From Sanderia malayensis (lineage: Eukaryota > Cnidaria > Scyphozoa > Semaeostomeae > Pelagiidae): a DNA stretch of 64,000 bases. The stretch lies in contig RQOL01000310.1 of the NCBI GenBank assembly GCA_013076295.1, forward strand, positions 1-64,000. Reading direction: 5' to 3'. This document shows, piece by piece, positions 13,416 to 22,923 of the stretch (its first letter is position 1; every line of letters begins with the position of its first letter). Position numbers and translations under genes: made by a program. A model generated the notes under the pieces. That model saw only the letters and a program-made list of their open reading frames with translations. It was not told the DNA's origin and ran no database searches.

Positions 13416-13921
13416 ATTTTGCTAGCAATGTTACTTTGATGTGCAAAATCATTGTTCTTTTAGATAATATCACCAGGAAGAGATTTAACACGCAACAATA
13501 ATATCACAATTAGGTTACTAGAGCAAATGTTTCTCCTTAGGTCACTGTGACACAGATCATTTCTCATTATTGCAGCAAAAAGTAATGCTATGTGTCTGAT
13601 AATGTCATTGGATGAAAAACCCATGAACCTTAAAAAGCAAAAGGAGTGCTCCTGGTTTTGAAAAGGAAAAAATCATGGTTTCATTTTACCTTATCCGGAA
13701 CTGTTACTAAAATTCATATAATCATGGATCAGGGTTAATTCCGAAATATCAAAAAATGGATTGTTGGAAAATAGGAAATATATTCAAACTAGGTGATTTC
13801 CACCAGGCAAGATAGTATTAAGAAACTTTGAATTTGAATAGTGTTATGATCTGAAATCTTTTTGTTTTCAAAAAAAACATAACATTGTTAGAAATAACAG
13901 AGTCCTTCTTAAATGATACAT

Positions 13922-14002
13922 GCTGTGATGGCCGAGTGGTTAAGCGTTTAACTTGAAATCAAATTGGATATTCTCTCACAGGTTTAAATCCTGTTCACAG
14001 CG
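13922..14002 (+). pseudogene. tRNA-Ser (TGA)-like, family B
   Basis: Full set of family B changes; pairs with the next T25 gene as a dimer. Confidence 0.75.
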
Positions 14003-14515
14003 ATTTTGCCAGACATTTACTTTGATGTGGAAAATCATTGTTCTTTTAGATAATATCACCAGGAAGAGATATTTATACACACAACAACAATATCATAATT
14101 AGGTTACAAGAGCAGATAATTCTCCTTTGGTCACTGTGACACAGATCATTTCTCATTATTGCAGCAAAAAGTAATGCCATGTGTATGATGAATGTCATTG
14201 GATGAAAAACCCATGAAACCTTAATAAGCAGAAGGAGTGCTCCTGCTTTTGAAAAGGAAAAAATCATGTTCTCATATTACATTATAGCTGGAACTGTTAC
14301 TAAAATTCATATGATGATGTGATCAGGGTTAATTCTGAAATATAAAAAAAAATTGCTGGAAATACGGAAATATATTCAAACTGGGTGATTTCCACCAGGC
14401 AAGATAGTATTAAGGAAACTTTGAATTTGAATAGTGTTATGATGTGAAATCTTTTTGTTTTCAATAAAAACACTAACATTGTTAGAAATAACAGAGTCCT
14501 TCTATAAATGAACAT

Positions 14516-14597
14516 GCTGTGATGGCCGAGTGGTTAAGGTGTTTGACTTGAAATCAAATGGGATATTCCCTCACAGGTTCAAATCCTGTTCACAGCG
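14516..14597 (+). tRNA. tRNA-Ser (TGA), 82 nt
   Basis: Complete with T25; equivalent of the copy at 44010. Confidence 0.92.
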
Positions 14598-15109
14598 ATT
14601 TTGCTAGCCATGTTACTTTAATGTGGAAAATCATTGTTCTTTTAGATAATATCACCAGGAAGAGATTTATACACGCAACAATAATATCACAATTAGGTTA
14701 CTAGAGCAAATGTTTCTCCTTAGGTCACTGTGACACAGATCATTTCTCATTATTGCAGCAAAAAGTAATGCTATGTGTCTGATGAATGTCATTGGATGAA
14801 AAACCCATGAACCTTAAAAAGCAAAAGGAGTGCTCCTGGTTTTGAAAAGGAAAAAATCATGGTTTCATTTTACATTATCCGGAACTGTTACTAAAATTCA
14901 TATGATGATGTGATCAGGGTTAATTCCGAAATATCAAAAAAAAATTGTTGGAAAAAAGGGAAATATATTCAAACTAGGTGATTTCCACCAGGCAAGCTGT
15001 TATTAAGGAAACTTTAAATTTGAATAGTGTTATGATGTGAAATCTTTTTGTTTTCCATAAAAACATTAAAATTGTTAGAAATAACAGAATCCTTCTATAA
15101 ATGATACAT

Positions 15110-15190
15110 GCTGTGATGGCCGAGTGGTTAAGCGTTTAACTTGAAATCAAATTGGATATTCTCTCACAGGTTTAAATCCTGTTCACAGCG
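15110..15190 (+). pseudogene. tRNA-Ser (TGA)-like, family B
   Basis: Preceded by ACAGAATCC and followed by GTTCTCTTAG, private changes shared only with 44602, which ties the two regions together. Confidence 0.75.
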
Positions 15191-15706
15191 ATTTTGCCAG
15201 ACATCTTACTTTGATGTGGAAAATCATTGTTCTCTTAGATAATATCACCAGGAAGAGATATTTATACACACAACAACAATATCATAATTAGGTTACAAGA
15301 GCAGATAATTCTCCTTTGGTCACTGTGACACAGATCATTTCTCATTATTGCAGCAAAAAGTAATGCCATGTGTATGATGAATGTCATTGGATGAAAAACC
15401 CATGAAACCTTAATAAGCAAAAGGAGTGCTCCTGCTTTTGAAAAGGAAAAAATCATGTTCTCATATTACATTATAGCTGGAACTGTTACTAAAATTCATA
15501 TGATGATGTGATCAGCGTTAATTCTGAAATATCAAAAAAAATTGCTGGAAAATACGGAAATATATTCAAACTGGGTGATTTCCACCAGGCAAGATAGTAT
15601 TAAGGAAACTTTGAATTTGAATAGTGTTATGATGTGAAATCTTTTTGTTTTCAATAAAAACACTAACATTGTTAGAAATAACAGAGTCCTTCTATAAATG
15701 AAACAT

Positions 15707-15765
15707 GCTGTGATGGCCGAGTGGTTAAGGCGTTTGACTTGAAATCAAATGGGATATTCCCTCAC
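15707..15765 (+). pseudogene. tRNA-Ser (TGA), 5' part (nt 1-59), split by BEL copy 1
   Basis: Contains the A box, anticodon TGA and most of the variable arm, then stops at the target duplication CTCAC where the left LTR begins. The 3' part resumes at 22901. Without the element the gene would be a normal 82 nt. Confidence 0.9.
15761..15765. repeat. Target site duplication CTCAC, left, copy 1
   Basis: Gene positions 55-59, repeated at 22896-22900. Five base pairs is within the range known for BEL/Pao elements. Confidence 0.9.
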
Positions 15766-16235
15766 TGTAGTCGAAGAAGGACAACTCAAAATTTGTTCTG
15801 GCTTGTTCATAACATCATTTGAAACCAAGAAGTTCAAACTAAATAAATTAATATAATATTGGTCACAAATCTAGTTTGAACTACGTATTTGATAAGTATT
15901 AGAAAACTATTTAATTGAAACTAAAGAAAACTATCGATATGCCACACCTATAAAAACAAAATGGCTGCCAAAAAAAACGAAACAAAATCCTACCAGCTTG
16001 CCAGATAAAGATTGCTGTGATTGACCGTGTTGACTAGAGCTCCTTCCTCGTTGATGACTTGATGAGAACTGATGTGTTAAAGAGATGAGAGGCTGCACTA
16101 TTTAAAGAGATTTTACAATAGAGATCATTGAACTAAGACTAACAGGGTAACAATAGAGAAATTGAATGAACTAACTAACAGGATAACAATAGAGAAATTG
16201 AATTGAACTAAGACTAACAGGGTAACGCCCTTACA
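15766..16235 (-). repeat. 3' LTR of BEL copy 1 (470 bp)
   Basis: Left LTR, three bases shorter than the others through losses near 16170. It carries about 2.7 direct repeats of a 39-bp motif (AACAGGRTAAC core) near the element-sense start, a TATA-like TTTAAATAG in element sense at 16098-16108, and ATTAAA (element sense) near 15912 as a possible polyadenylation signal. Confidence 0.92.
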
Positions 16236-16244
16236 CTCCCCCCA
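16236..16244 (-). other. Polypurine tract of BEL copy 1
   Basis: TGGGGGGAG in element sense, directly abutting the 3' LTR, as needed for plus-strand priming. Confidence 0.8.
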
Positions 16245-16298
16245 CGAATAAAAGTAACAATAAGCAAATCATTAAGTGTTCATTGAAATATATTTAGG

Positions 16299-17675
16299 TC
16301 AAGTTCTTTGAGACATTTTGAAACACTCATCCAGTTCTTTGGACCAATCAATTTCATCAACACCATGAATGACGACCAAGCTACGAGAAGATCTTGTTGT
16401 CAACCTTTTACAATTTTCACTTGCATTGTGATAACGAACGTTCACACAACGTATTCGACTGTCACGACCACGCTCTACTTCATCGACCATACCGTACTGA
16501 TATGTGTTGCACAAGACGGATTCTTGCTTCAAGAACAAGACAACATCACCGACTTTCAGATCCGTGTCTGAATTAAACCACTTTGGACGGGCAACGAGAT
16601 TTGGCACATGAGTTGTTAGCCAAGCATCAAACCATGCGTTGTAGATCTTCTGATTATCACGAATCAATTTGATATGATCATTTTCCACGGCTAATCCTCC
16701 GGTTGGACCTCTTTCATTGTTTCGACCCAGAAGTAGTCGGTTCGGTGTTATGAGATCGGCCATTTCAACATCAGCTGTGATATTGTTAACAGCAAGTGGC
16801 ATGTTGTTGATTGAATTGCCAATGATTGATGCCATTGTTTCCCATTGAATGATTGACAAACGGTGGAGATGAAGATTCTTCTCGAGTGAGCTTCTGACCG
16901 ATTTTATCTTGCGTTCCACACGTCCATGCATGTTGTGCCCTCCAACGGGGCACGTTTGAAACTCGACATGCATATCTTTGTGGAGTTGTTGTTGGATGTT
17001 GATGAAATCAAACTTCATTGTCTGGCAACCTTTGGTTAGTTGACCACCTTCATCTATGAGTAGCTTTGAGGGGTAGCCAAATTGACAGGCAAAGCGCATA
17101 AAGGCTTGGATAAATGACGGTGTAGAATAATCCTCCATTACCTTGATGTTGATGCACGTGGTCGTAGAGCAGCAGAAAACAAGAAGCCAAATTTTCACAG
17201 TGGTTCTTTTTTGGTGCTGTGAGAATGCTTGAAATGGTCCTGCAAGGTCAGCTTGTGTGATATAGAAAGCTGGAGCGATGCATAGGTTGTTTGATGATAG
17301 TGGACCCATCTCAACGTTAATGGATTTCTTCAATATGAAGCGGCAGCGATGGCAAGATGATCGTATGTCCTTTACAAGTGATTTTCCTTCTATGATAAAC
17401 GCTTTTTGTAAAACATGTCGCCAAGTTGTTTCATTGCCAGAATGCTTTGCTGTTGGGTTGTACCAGTGGACTTCGTTCACAAGGCTGATAGCAATTGGTG
17501 AAAATCTGTCAATGATTGGCACACAGAATGTTGTTGGCGCCAAGTCTTTCATCGTCTTGGTCAAATTACCAAGGACTGTAATTGAAGTTGGTAGGATACG
17601 ACCAACATGAACAAGGATACCGTCTTTTTCAAGCGCAATCTTCTTGTACTTTGCTGGGCTTGAGAACTGTTTCAC
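16299..17675 (-). CDS. BEL integrase with DUF5641-like C-terminus (458 codons)
   Basis: Inserts the reverse-transcribed element DNA into the host genome. Visible parts: an H2C2 zinc-binding region with H70, H78, C108 and C111; an integrase core with catalytic acidic residues D143 (QADLAGPF), D208 (LLIDEGG) and E254 (HGRVERK), giving a D,D-45-E spacing; then a tail at about 330-450 with the KW-x-GDVVLF pattern of the DUF5641 domain found at the end of BEL/Pao polyproteins. The apparent start codon is probably not a true start. The frame overlaps the upstream ORF by four bases, and copy 2 reads through this junction in one frame, so this is most likely the C-terminal part of a single polyprotein split by a one-base loss near 17688. 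Confidence 0.88.
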   Translation of the reverse strand: MKQFSSPAKYKKIALEKDGILVHVGRILPTSITVLGNLTKTMKDLAPTTFCVPIIDRFSPIAISLVNEVHWYNPTAKHSGNETTWRHVLQKAFIIEGKSLVKDIRSSCHRCRFILKKSINVEMGPLSSNNLCIAPAFYITQADLAGPFQAFSQHQKRTTVKIWLLVFCCSTTTCINIKVMEDYSTPSFIQAFMRFACQFGYPSKLLIDEGGQLTKGCQTMKFDFINIQQQLHKDMHVEFQTCPVGGHNMHGRVERKIKSVRSSLEKNLHLHRLSIIQWETMASIIGNSINNMPLAVNNITADVEMADLITPNRLLLGRNNERGPTGGLAVENDHIKLIRDNQKIYNAWFDAWLTTHVPNLVARPKWFNSDTDLKVGDVVLFLKQESVLCNTYQYGMVDEVERGRDSRIRCVNVRYHNASENCKRLTTRSSRSLVVIHGVDEIDWSKELDECFKMSQRT

Positions 17676-20600
17676 TTCCTTTGTCGCTTCTTGAAGAAAT
17701 AGTTCTCTGAATGGGCAATCTCTTGATCGGTTAGAACGGGTCCAGGTGACTTTTGCTTCTTTACGTAGACATTGATGAATCGTAGCACATATGCCATGAT
17801 GCGAACAATGGTTGAAAACTTATGACGGTTTGGGTCTATCAGATATTTGGAAAACTGATATCTTAAGTTGATTTTCTTGATCGATTCTTCATTGATGTGA
17901 GATACAAAGTAGGTTGCTTCTTGTTGTGGCTTGATTTCCTTCTGAACCTCAATCAGTTGGTTATTTGTCAGGTTAATTTCCTCAATCGTCTTTGATGGAA
18001 AAGAACTTCTGGATTGTCTCATCCAAGGATGACCACTTGTCCAAACAGATGATTGATTTACATCATTGATTGACGTGCATCTTCTAGTCCCAATATCAGC
18101 TACCATGTCATTTGATTGGATGTAGACCCACTGTGATGACGATGTGAGCCTCTTGATTTCGTTGACTCTGTTTCGCACCCATTGTTTGAGTTGAATTGTT
18201 GGTTTGTTTATCCAATATAATGCGATCTGAGAATCTGTAAACTTGATGGATGTAGCATGCTGAAATGATTTCCTGACAACTTCTCCTGAATGAGTGTTCA
18301 CCAGGGCTGCATACAATTCGGCACGTGGTTGGGTCATTTCTTCAGGAACAAGACGACTTCTGGCAAATACCAATTGACACGAGTATTCACCACTTTTGAG
18401 CGCAAATCTTGCATAAATGGCGGCACAGATAAGATCTTCACTGGCGTCTCCAAAATCTAGAGTGTTGATTTCCAAGTTGATTGCCTCAGGTGGGACGACA
18501 GCACGCTTGAATTTGATCGTCTTTATTTCCTGGAGCATCTCAAAATGTGATAGCCATATGTTCCTCAGACTATCAGGTAAGACATCATCCCAATTCATAC
18601 GTCTTTGGACGAGTTGATGCAGATCCACTTTCAGTGTTGCCGTAATTGGGGTGACAAGTCCAGCAATGTCGAAAACTTCTGCCACTTTTGACATACACTG
18701 ACGACGAGTCAATGCTTTTGGCACTTCACGAATTTGTTTGGGTTTCTTCCCACGGTATTTCTCGGCGAAGTTGATTTCCGGGTTGTCAATACTGATATGG
18801 TCCGATTCCGGGAACCATTTCATCCCAGCGACGGAAACTGTCTCTCCATCACTTGACAATGATTCGTGGGGCTTTTGCTGGGAAAAGGTGAATCCTTTCA
18901 GGAGGAATCCGCCATGGTTAACAACGACCTCAAGATCATCGGCAAGTGAGAAAGCTTCTTCAAGTGTCTTTTCTCCCGTCACACAATCGTCCACATACAC
19001 ATCTTTGTTGATGATTCGATTTACCTTTGGATACTTTTCTTTGAATATGTTGGCGGTTTGACGCAAAGCTCTCTCTGACTGGTTCCCACTTGACTTAATT
19101 CCATAAATAAGAGTCTTTATGACCTTTTCTTCTGGTGGTTTGCTAGGATCCAGATTGTCTTCCCAAAGATAACGTTGCAGACACCATTGTGACTCATCTA
19201 ATTGGACAGAGTTATACATTTTTGAGACATCTGTGTGAATGCCAATATGATGGCTCCTCCAACGAATGAAGATTTCGATTAATTTGTTCATGTTGTTTCG
19301 TCCCTTGGCAAGCAGATCGTTGAGGGAGTAGCCGGTGTCGGTTTTCATTGAAGCATCAAAAACGACACGACATGGTGTTGAGATGGAATTCTCTTTCCAA
19401 ACTGCTCGCCATGGAATGAAATTCTTTATCTTGTTGTGTTCCAATTCAGCTTGGATGTGATTAGGAAGGTTTTTGACATACTCCACATATCCAAGGTTTT
19501 GAAGTTTCTTCTCGGATTTCAGAATATCTTCCTTATCCTCAGGGTAGCTGGCAAGACGTTTCAGTTGTTGATTGTACACCTTTAAAGCAATGTGACGATT
19601 CGGTGCAAGGTGGGTAGTTGGATTTTGCATCAGAGGTAGAGTTGCAACAGATGATCGTTCATTGATGTTGACCTTGACGGAACGGTTGATGGCATCTTGT
19701 TCAATCTCTTCTTGCACACTCATTGTCTCATCAGCGGACTTGAGATCTTTACAGGCTTGACATCCTCGACAGTTGACACAGCGAAAGGTGATTTCACTTC
19801 CAATGTGTTCAGCTGCCTCAAAAAGTTTGACTTTGTTGATGAATTCTTGATCCTCTCCATTTGACGAGAAGAAGATATCTGCTTGGTGAGAGGGATATCC
19901 AAGGAATTTGGCATCTGGGTTGACATGATAACCATATGAATATAGTCGGAATTGATGGTTGACGAAATTTGTGACATTGATGTGCTGTTGGTTGATTTGT
20001 TTGAACACCTTGTGTGGACCACCAATTATACCTCTTGATCCATCAGCACTCTTGAAGTGGGACTCGAAGATTGTAAGTCCTGACGGTAGTTGGAAGATGA
20101 ATCGTGGATGATAGCGTAGATATTGGATGCCAATCATGAAATCCATACTACCACCAACCTGAGCAGGTACAGACGGAAGATTCCTTGGATCACCAGCAAT
20201 CTGCCTGAAGCCATTGTGTATGTCGTTGATAACATCTCCATGGAGCTGGTACATTGGGAAATCGTGTGTTAATTTGTCCAGACAAACTCCAGTCATTATT
20301 GCATCTTTCCCATTTGCGAGAGGGAGATTAACGGTGTAGATACCATTCTTTGATTCGCTTGTGAGATTGCCGACACCATTGGTTAGTATCGGGCCAGCAT
20401 ATACTTGCTTTGCACGTTGCTTGAGTTGTTTGACGGCTTCATGTCGACTGATGAAGTCACTGCATCCTGAATCGTAAAAGATGTTGTATACCTTCTTATC
20501 GACAAGGATGTTTTGGAACATGAAGATAGCATCTGTGTTGTTGTCTTCTGTGTTGGCATGGAACGATAACTTGATTTCCTTTGAGTAACTTGGAACAGGT

Positions 20601-22327
20601 TGGCGGACGATACACCTTGATTTGTAATGTTCCAGCGTATCTTGATTTTGCTTGTTATTCTTGTGTTTTTCGCAAACAAGAATATGCTTCTTCATAGGGA
20701 ATCCTTGGTGATCAACGTTCTGGCATATGAAGTCCCGTTGACAGAGGCCTTCTTGATGTTTTTCTTGATTGGCACGAGCTCCAGGGAACAAGCATTGAAA
20801 GCATAAGCTTTTGGACTTCAGTGTATTCAGTCTTTCTGCAGGGGTCATGTCAACGAAGGTCTTGCATGAAAAATATTGAATCAACTTCATACCTCTTGGA
20901 CCTCTTGTTTGGACATGGTCGTCCTTCCCACAGATGAAGCAGATAGTTTGATCTTGTATCGGTGAGTTCGATGGTGGTGTGTTGAAAGAGGTGTGATGAC
21001 CAGATCTGCGTTTCATAATTGGATTAGTTGGCTCTTGCTTCTTGGATTTTGATTGAAGGATGGCTCGTTGCTGTTGCATCTTGATTTCCTTGTCCAGAAA
21101 GTCAAGCATCTGTCTCCACTTCCATTTGCCCTCCTTTGGTTCATCACAGCTAATGGTCAGCCATCTGATCGATCTTTCGTCTCCAAGTAGATTGCAGGCT
21201 TGATCGAAGGCGTCGCTGTAGTAGAGTTCATTTTCGATATGATGGTCTGACGATAGTTGCATCAAGTCTCGCATCAGGTTGGAGATTTTGCTGATACTGT
21301 TGATAATTTTGGTGGGGTCTCTTGATCTAATCATTTCGCAACTGGTCAGCTCCGAAATTTTGTTGAACAGCAGGGTCTTGGTATCACCGTAGGCTTCCTT
21401 GAGGCGGTTCCAAATCTCCTTGATGTCAGACACATTTTTGACGAGTGTTAGAGCATCCTTCTCCAAGTGGTTGTTCTTGAGCAGATCAGCTTGGAGGTTT
21501 GTGGGTACTGAGTGTTCATAAAGTTTCATAAAGTCAGTTTTGAAATCGTAAATATTGATTGCTGATTCATACCCGCTGAATTTGTCCAGTTTGATGTTGA
21601 GTTTGGATTTGTTGAATGATTCTATCTTCTCCATCTCACGCTTCTTGAACTCCTTCACGATCATTGCACAATATGCTTCCCATAACTTCACCACAGCTTC
21701 ATACTTTGCTTTGGATTGTTCAAATTCTGATGGTGCCAATTCTATGCATTCTTTGAACTTTGCTGACAAGGATGCAAAAGTTCTTGAATGTTTGTTGAGA
21801 TCTTGGTTACGTGATCTCAGTTCTTCATTTGACAAATGGCTAACTTCACATATTGCAACTTCTTTGATTTCGGTTGCATGACGTTCCATTTCATACTTCA
21901 GAAATGTTGCCTTGTGATGGTTGATTGTTTCTGATTTGGTGTTTACCTTCTGAATAAGTTTGTTTGTTTGTTGGATATAGGCACTGATGGATTTCCTTAC
22001 TCTCTGGTATTCACCTTCATATTCAGCTTGATATCTCTCATCACCGAGTTCAGCTTTCAAGATACGGAAACGGGTTTTGAATTCAAGGCGCATGGACTCA
22101 ATCTTCTCGATACATGTAAGCATTAGGTCGTTGGAATCTTTGATAGTGCACGGGTCGTTGTCTGTGATGAAATCACTGAGTTCTTCAACGATAACAGCTG
22201 CGTTGATGGCATTGACAGTTAGCACGGGCTTCTCGTCAGGCATTATGTCAGATACCTTTCGTTCACCAGTAGTACTTAAAAGTTTGTAATCAATTCTCTG
22301 GCCTACCTTGCGCTTAGGCCTTTGCAT
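17672..22327 (-). CDS. BEL Gag-protease-RT-RNase H polyprotein (1551 codons)
   Basis: Retrotransposon polyprotein, start 95 bp inside the 5' LTR. In order: a Lys/Glu-rich, probably coiled Gag-like region (about 60-230); a DUF1759-like Gag domain (about 240-400, KFSGYE); Cys clusters with C463, C466, H471, C509 and C512; an aspartic protease with FYDSG (DSG 619-621) and the MIGIQY pattern of BEL proteases; a CxxCxxCxxC linker (C850, C853, C856, C859); reverse transcriptase (about 905-1180) with D1033 and YVDD 1111-1114; and the Pao-type RNase H region with D1291/D1294, PRAELYAAL, D1365 and DIGTR. It ends soon after RNase H in a frame change that separates it from integrase. Intact up to there, so the source element was recently functional. 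Confidence 0.92.
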   Translation of the reverse strand: MQRPKRKVGQRIDYKLLSTTGERKVSDIMPDEKPVLTVNAINAAVIVEELSDFITDNDPCTIKDSNDLMLTCIEKIESMRLEFKTRFRILKAELGDERYQAEYEGEYQRVRKSISAYIQQTNKLIQKVNTKSETINHHKATFLKYEMERHATEIKEVAICEVSHLSNEELRSRNQDLNKHSRTFASLSAKFKECIELAPSEFEQSKAKYEAVVKLWEAYCAMIVKEFKKREMEKIESFNKSKLNIKLDKFSGYESAINIYDFKTDFMKLYEHSVPTNLQADLLKNNHLEKDALTLVKNVSDIKEIWNRLKEAYGDTKTLLFNKISELTSCEMIRSRDPTKIINSISKISNLMRDLMQLSSDHHIENELYYSDAFDQACNLLGDERSIRWLTISCDEPKEGKWKWRQMLDFLDKEIKMQQQRAILQSKSKKQEPTNPIMKRRSGHHTSFNTPPSNSPIQDQTICFICGKDDHVQTRGPRGMKLIQYFSCKTFVDMTPAERLNTLKSKSLCFQCLFPGARANQEKHQEGLCQRDFICQNVDHQGFPMKKHILVCEKHKNNKQNQDTLEHYKSRCIVRQPVPSYSKEIKLSFHANTEDNNTDAIFMFQNILVDKKVYNIFYDSGCSDFISRHEAVKQLKQRAKQVYAGPILTNGVGNLTSESKNGIYTVNLPLANGKDAIMTGVCLDKLTHDFPMYQLHGDVINDIHNGFRQIAGDPRNLPSVPAQVGGSMDFMIGIQYLRYHPRFIFQLPSGLTIFESHFKSADGSRGIIGGPHKVFKQINQQHINVTNFVNHQFRLYSYGYHVNPDAKFLGYPSHQADIFFSSNGEDQEFINKVKLFEAAEHIGSEITFRCVNCRGCQACKDLKSADETMSVQEEIEQDAINRSVKVNINERSSVATLPLMQNPTTHLAPNRHIALKVYNQQLKRLASYPEDKEDILKSEKKLQNLGYVEYVKNLPNHIQAELEHNKIKNFIPWRAVWKENSISTPCRVVFDASMKTDTGYSLNDLLAKGRNNMNKLIEIFIRWRSHHIGIHTDVSKMYNSVQLDESQWCLQRYLWEDNLDPSKPPEEKVIKTLIYGIKSSGNQSERALRQTANIFKEKYPKVNRIINKDVYVDDCVTGEKTLEEAFSLADDLEVVVNHGGFLLKGFTFSQQKPHESLSSDGETVSVAGMKWFPESDHISIDNPEINFAEKYRGKKPKQIREVPKALTRRQCMSKVAEVFDIAGLVTPITATLKVDLHQLVQRRMNWDDVLPDSLRNIWLSHFEMLQEIKTIKFKRAVVPPEAINLEINTLDFGDASEDLICAAIYARFALKSGEYSCQLVFARSRLVPEEMTQPRAELYAALVNTHSGEVVRKSFQHATSIKFTDSQIALYWINKPTIQLKQWVRNRVNEIKRLTSSSQWVYIQSNDMVADIGTRRCTSINDVNQSSVWTSGHPWMRQSRSSFPSKTIEEINLTNNQLIEVQKEIKPQQEATYFVSHINEESIKKINLRYQFSKYLIDPNRHKFSTIVRIMAYVLRFINVYVKKQKSPGPVLTDQEIAHSENYFFKKRQRK

Positions 22328-22379
22328 GGATAGGGCGTTGGCTGAGTTGACCAGGTTGATTATTGATTGATGTACAACA

Positions 22380-22395
22380 GCTCAAATAATTGAGC
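22380..22395. other. Short inverted repeat in the BEL leader
   Basis: GCTCAA and TTGAGC arms around a four-base loop, between the 5' LTR and the polyprotein start. Could fold in the genomic RNA leader; also present in copy 2. Role unknown. Confidence 0.4.
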
Positions 22396-22422
22396 GACAG
22401 CATGTATATCTTGCTGTTTGAA

Positions 22423-22895
22423 TGTAGTCGAAGAAGGACAACTCAAAATTTGTTCTGGCTTGTTCATAACATCATTTGAAACCAAGAAGTTCAAACTAAA
22501 TAAATTAATATAATATTGGTCACAAATCTAGTTTGAACTACGTATTTGATAAGTATTAGAAAACTATTTAATTGAAACTAAAGAAAACTATCGATATGCC
22601 ACACCTATAAAAACAAAATGGCTGCCAAAAAAAACGAAACAAAATCCTACCAGCTTGCCAGATAAAGATTGCTGTGATTGACCGTGTTGACTAGAGCTCC
22701 TTCCTCGTTGATGACTTGATGAGAACTGATGTGTTAAAGAGATGAGAGGCTGCACTATTTAAAGAGATTTTACAATAGAGATCATTGAACTAAGACTAAC
22801 AGGGTAACAATAGAGAAATTGAATTGAACTATGACTAACAGGATAACAATAGAGAAATTGAATTGAACTAAGACTAACAGGGTAACGCCCTTACA
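22423..22895 (-). repeat. 5' LTR of BEL copy 1 (473 bp)
   Basis: Right LTR, the promoter-side repeat of the minus-strand element; same 39-bp internal repeats as its partner. Ends TTACA next to the second CTCAC. Confidence 0.92.
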
Positions 22896-22900
22896 CTCAC
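22896..22900. repeat. Target site duplication CTCAC, right, copy 1
   Basis: Pairs with 15761-15765 and leads straight into the T arm of the split tRNA. Confidence 0.9.
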
Positions 22901-22923
22901 AGGTTCAAATCCTGTTCACAGCG
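22901..22923 (+). pseudogene. tRNA-Ser, 3' part (nt 60-82), split by BEL copy 1
   Basis: Holds the B box, acceptor 3' strand, discriminator G and T4 terminator. Without the A box it should not be a transcription unit. Confidence 0.9.

Larger units (their letters stand above)
1..15765 (+). repeat. tRNA-Ser tandem array, block 1 (about 27.7 units)
   Basis: Head-to-tail copies of a unit of about 590 bp, each with one tRNA-Ser gene followed by AT-rich spacer. Units in 1-10 kb are mostly family A with AGA or TGA anticodons and many one-base losses. From about 10 kb to the element, T25 family A units alternate with eroded family B units, a dimer of about 1.19 kb. Spacers contain no ORF with protein-like features: the 60-90 codon frames are translations through the tRNA and its flanks and recur only because the repeat recurs. 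There is no A-tail or target duplication per unit, so these are tandem genes or satellite, not dispersed SINEs. The block ends inside a tRNA gene at the left LTR of element copy 1. Confidence 0.95.
15766..22895 (-). mobile_element. BEL/Pao LTR retrotransposon, copy 1
   Basis: A 7130-bp element in antisense to the host tRNA. It has matching LTRs (470 and 473 bp) beginning TGT and ending ACA, a polypurine tract next to the 3' LTR, and coding for Gag-like, aspartic protease, RT with YVDD, RNase H and integrase, in that order. There is no room for an envelope gene: the integrase stop is 63 bp from the 3' LTR. No TGG-initial primer binding site lies right after the 5' LTR. LTRs differ only by small indels, indicating a recent insertion. 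Gene order and the DUF5641-like tail fit BEL/Pao, not Gypsy or Copia. Confidence 0.93.

Noticed and set aside
14073..14267. Recurrent minus-strand frames of about 64 codons in family B spacers
   Set aside because: Same reason: chance open frame in a repeated AT-rich spacer, no domain, and no conservation beyond the DNA repeat.
1..15765. CRISPR array or prokaryotic repeat system
   Set aside because: Period is about 590 bp, units are homologous throughout with no unique spacers, and the genes are eukaryotic tRNA genes with Pol III signals.
16236..16298. Envelope gene downstream of integrase
   Set aside because: Only 63 bp separate the integrase stop from the 3' LTR.
17278..17610. Plus-strand frames of 66-110 codons across the BEL coding region
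   Set aside because: Antisense shadows of the polyprotein; they have no independent features.
22396..22422. Leader text TACATGCTGT resembling the tRNA 5' flank, as a tRNA-Ser primer site
   Set aside because: It runs in the same sense as the tRNA 5' end and is not the complement of the tRNA-Ser 3' end plus CCA; a ten-base match is probably chance.
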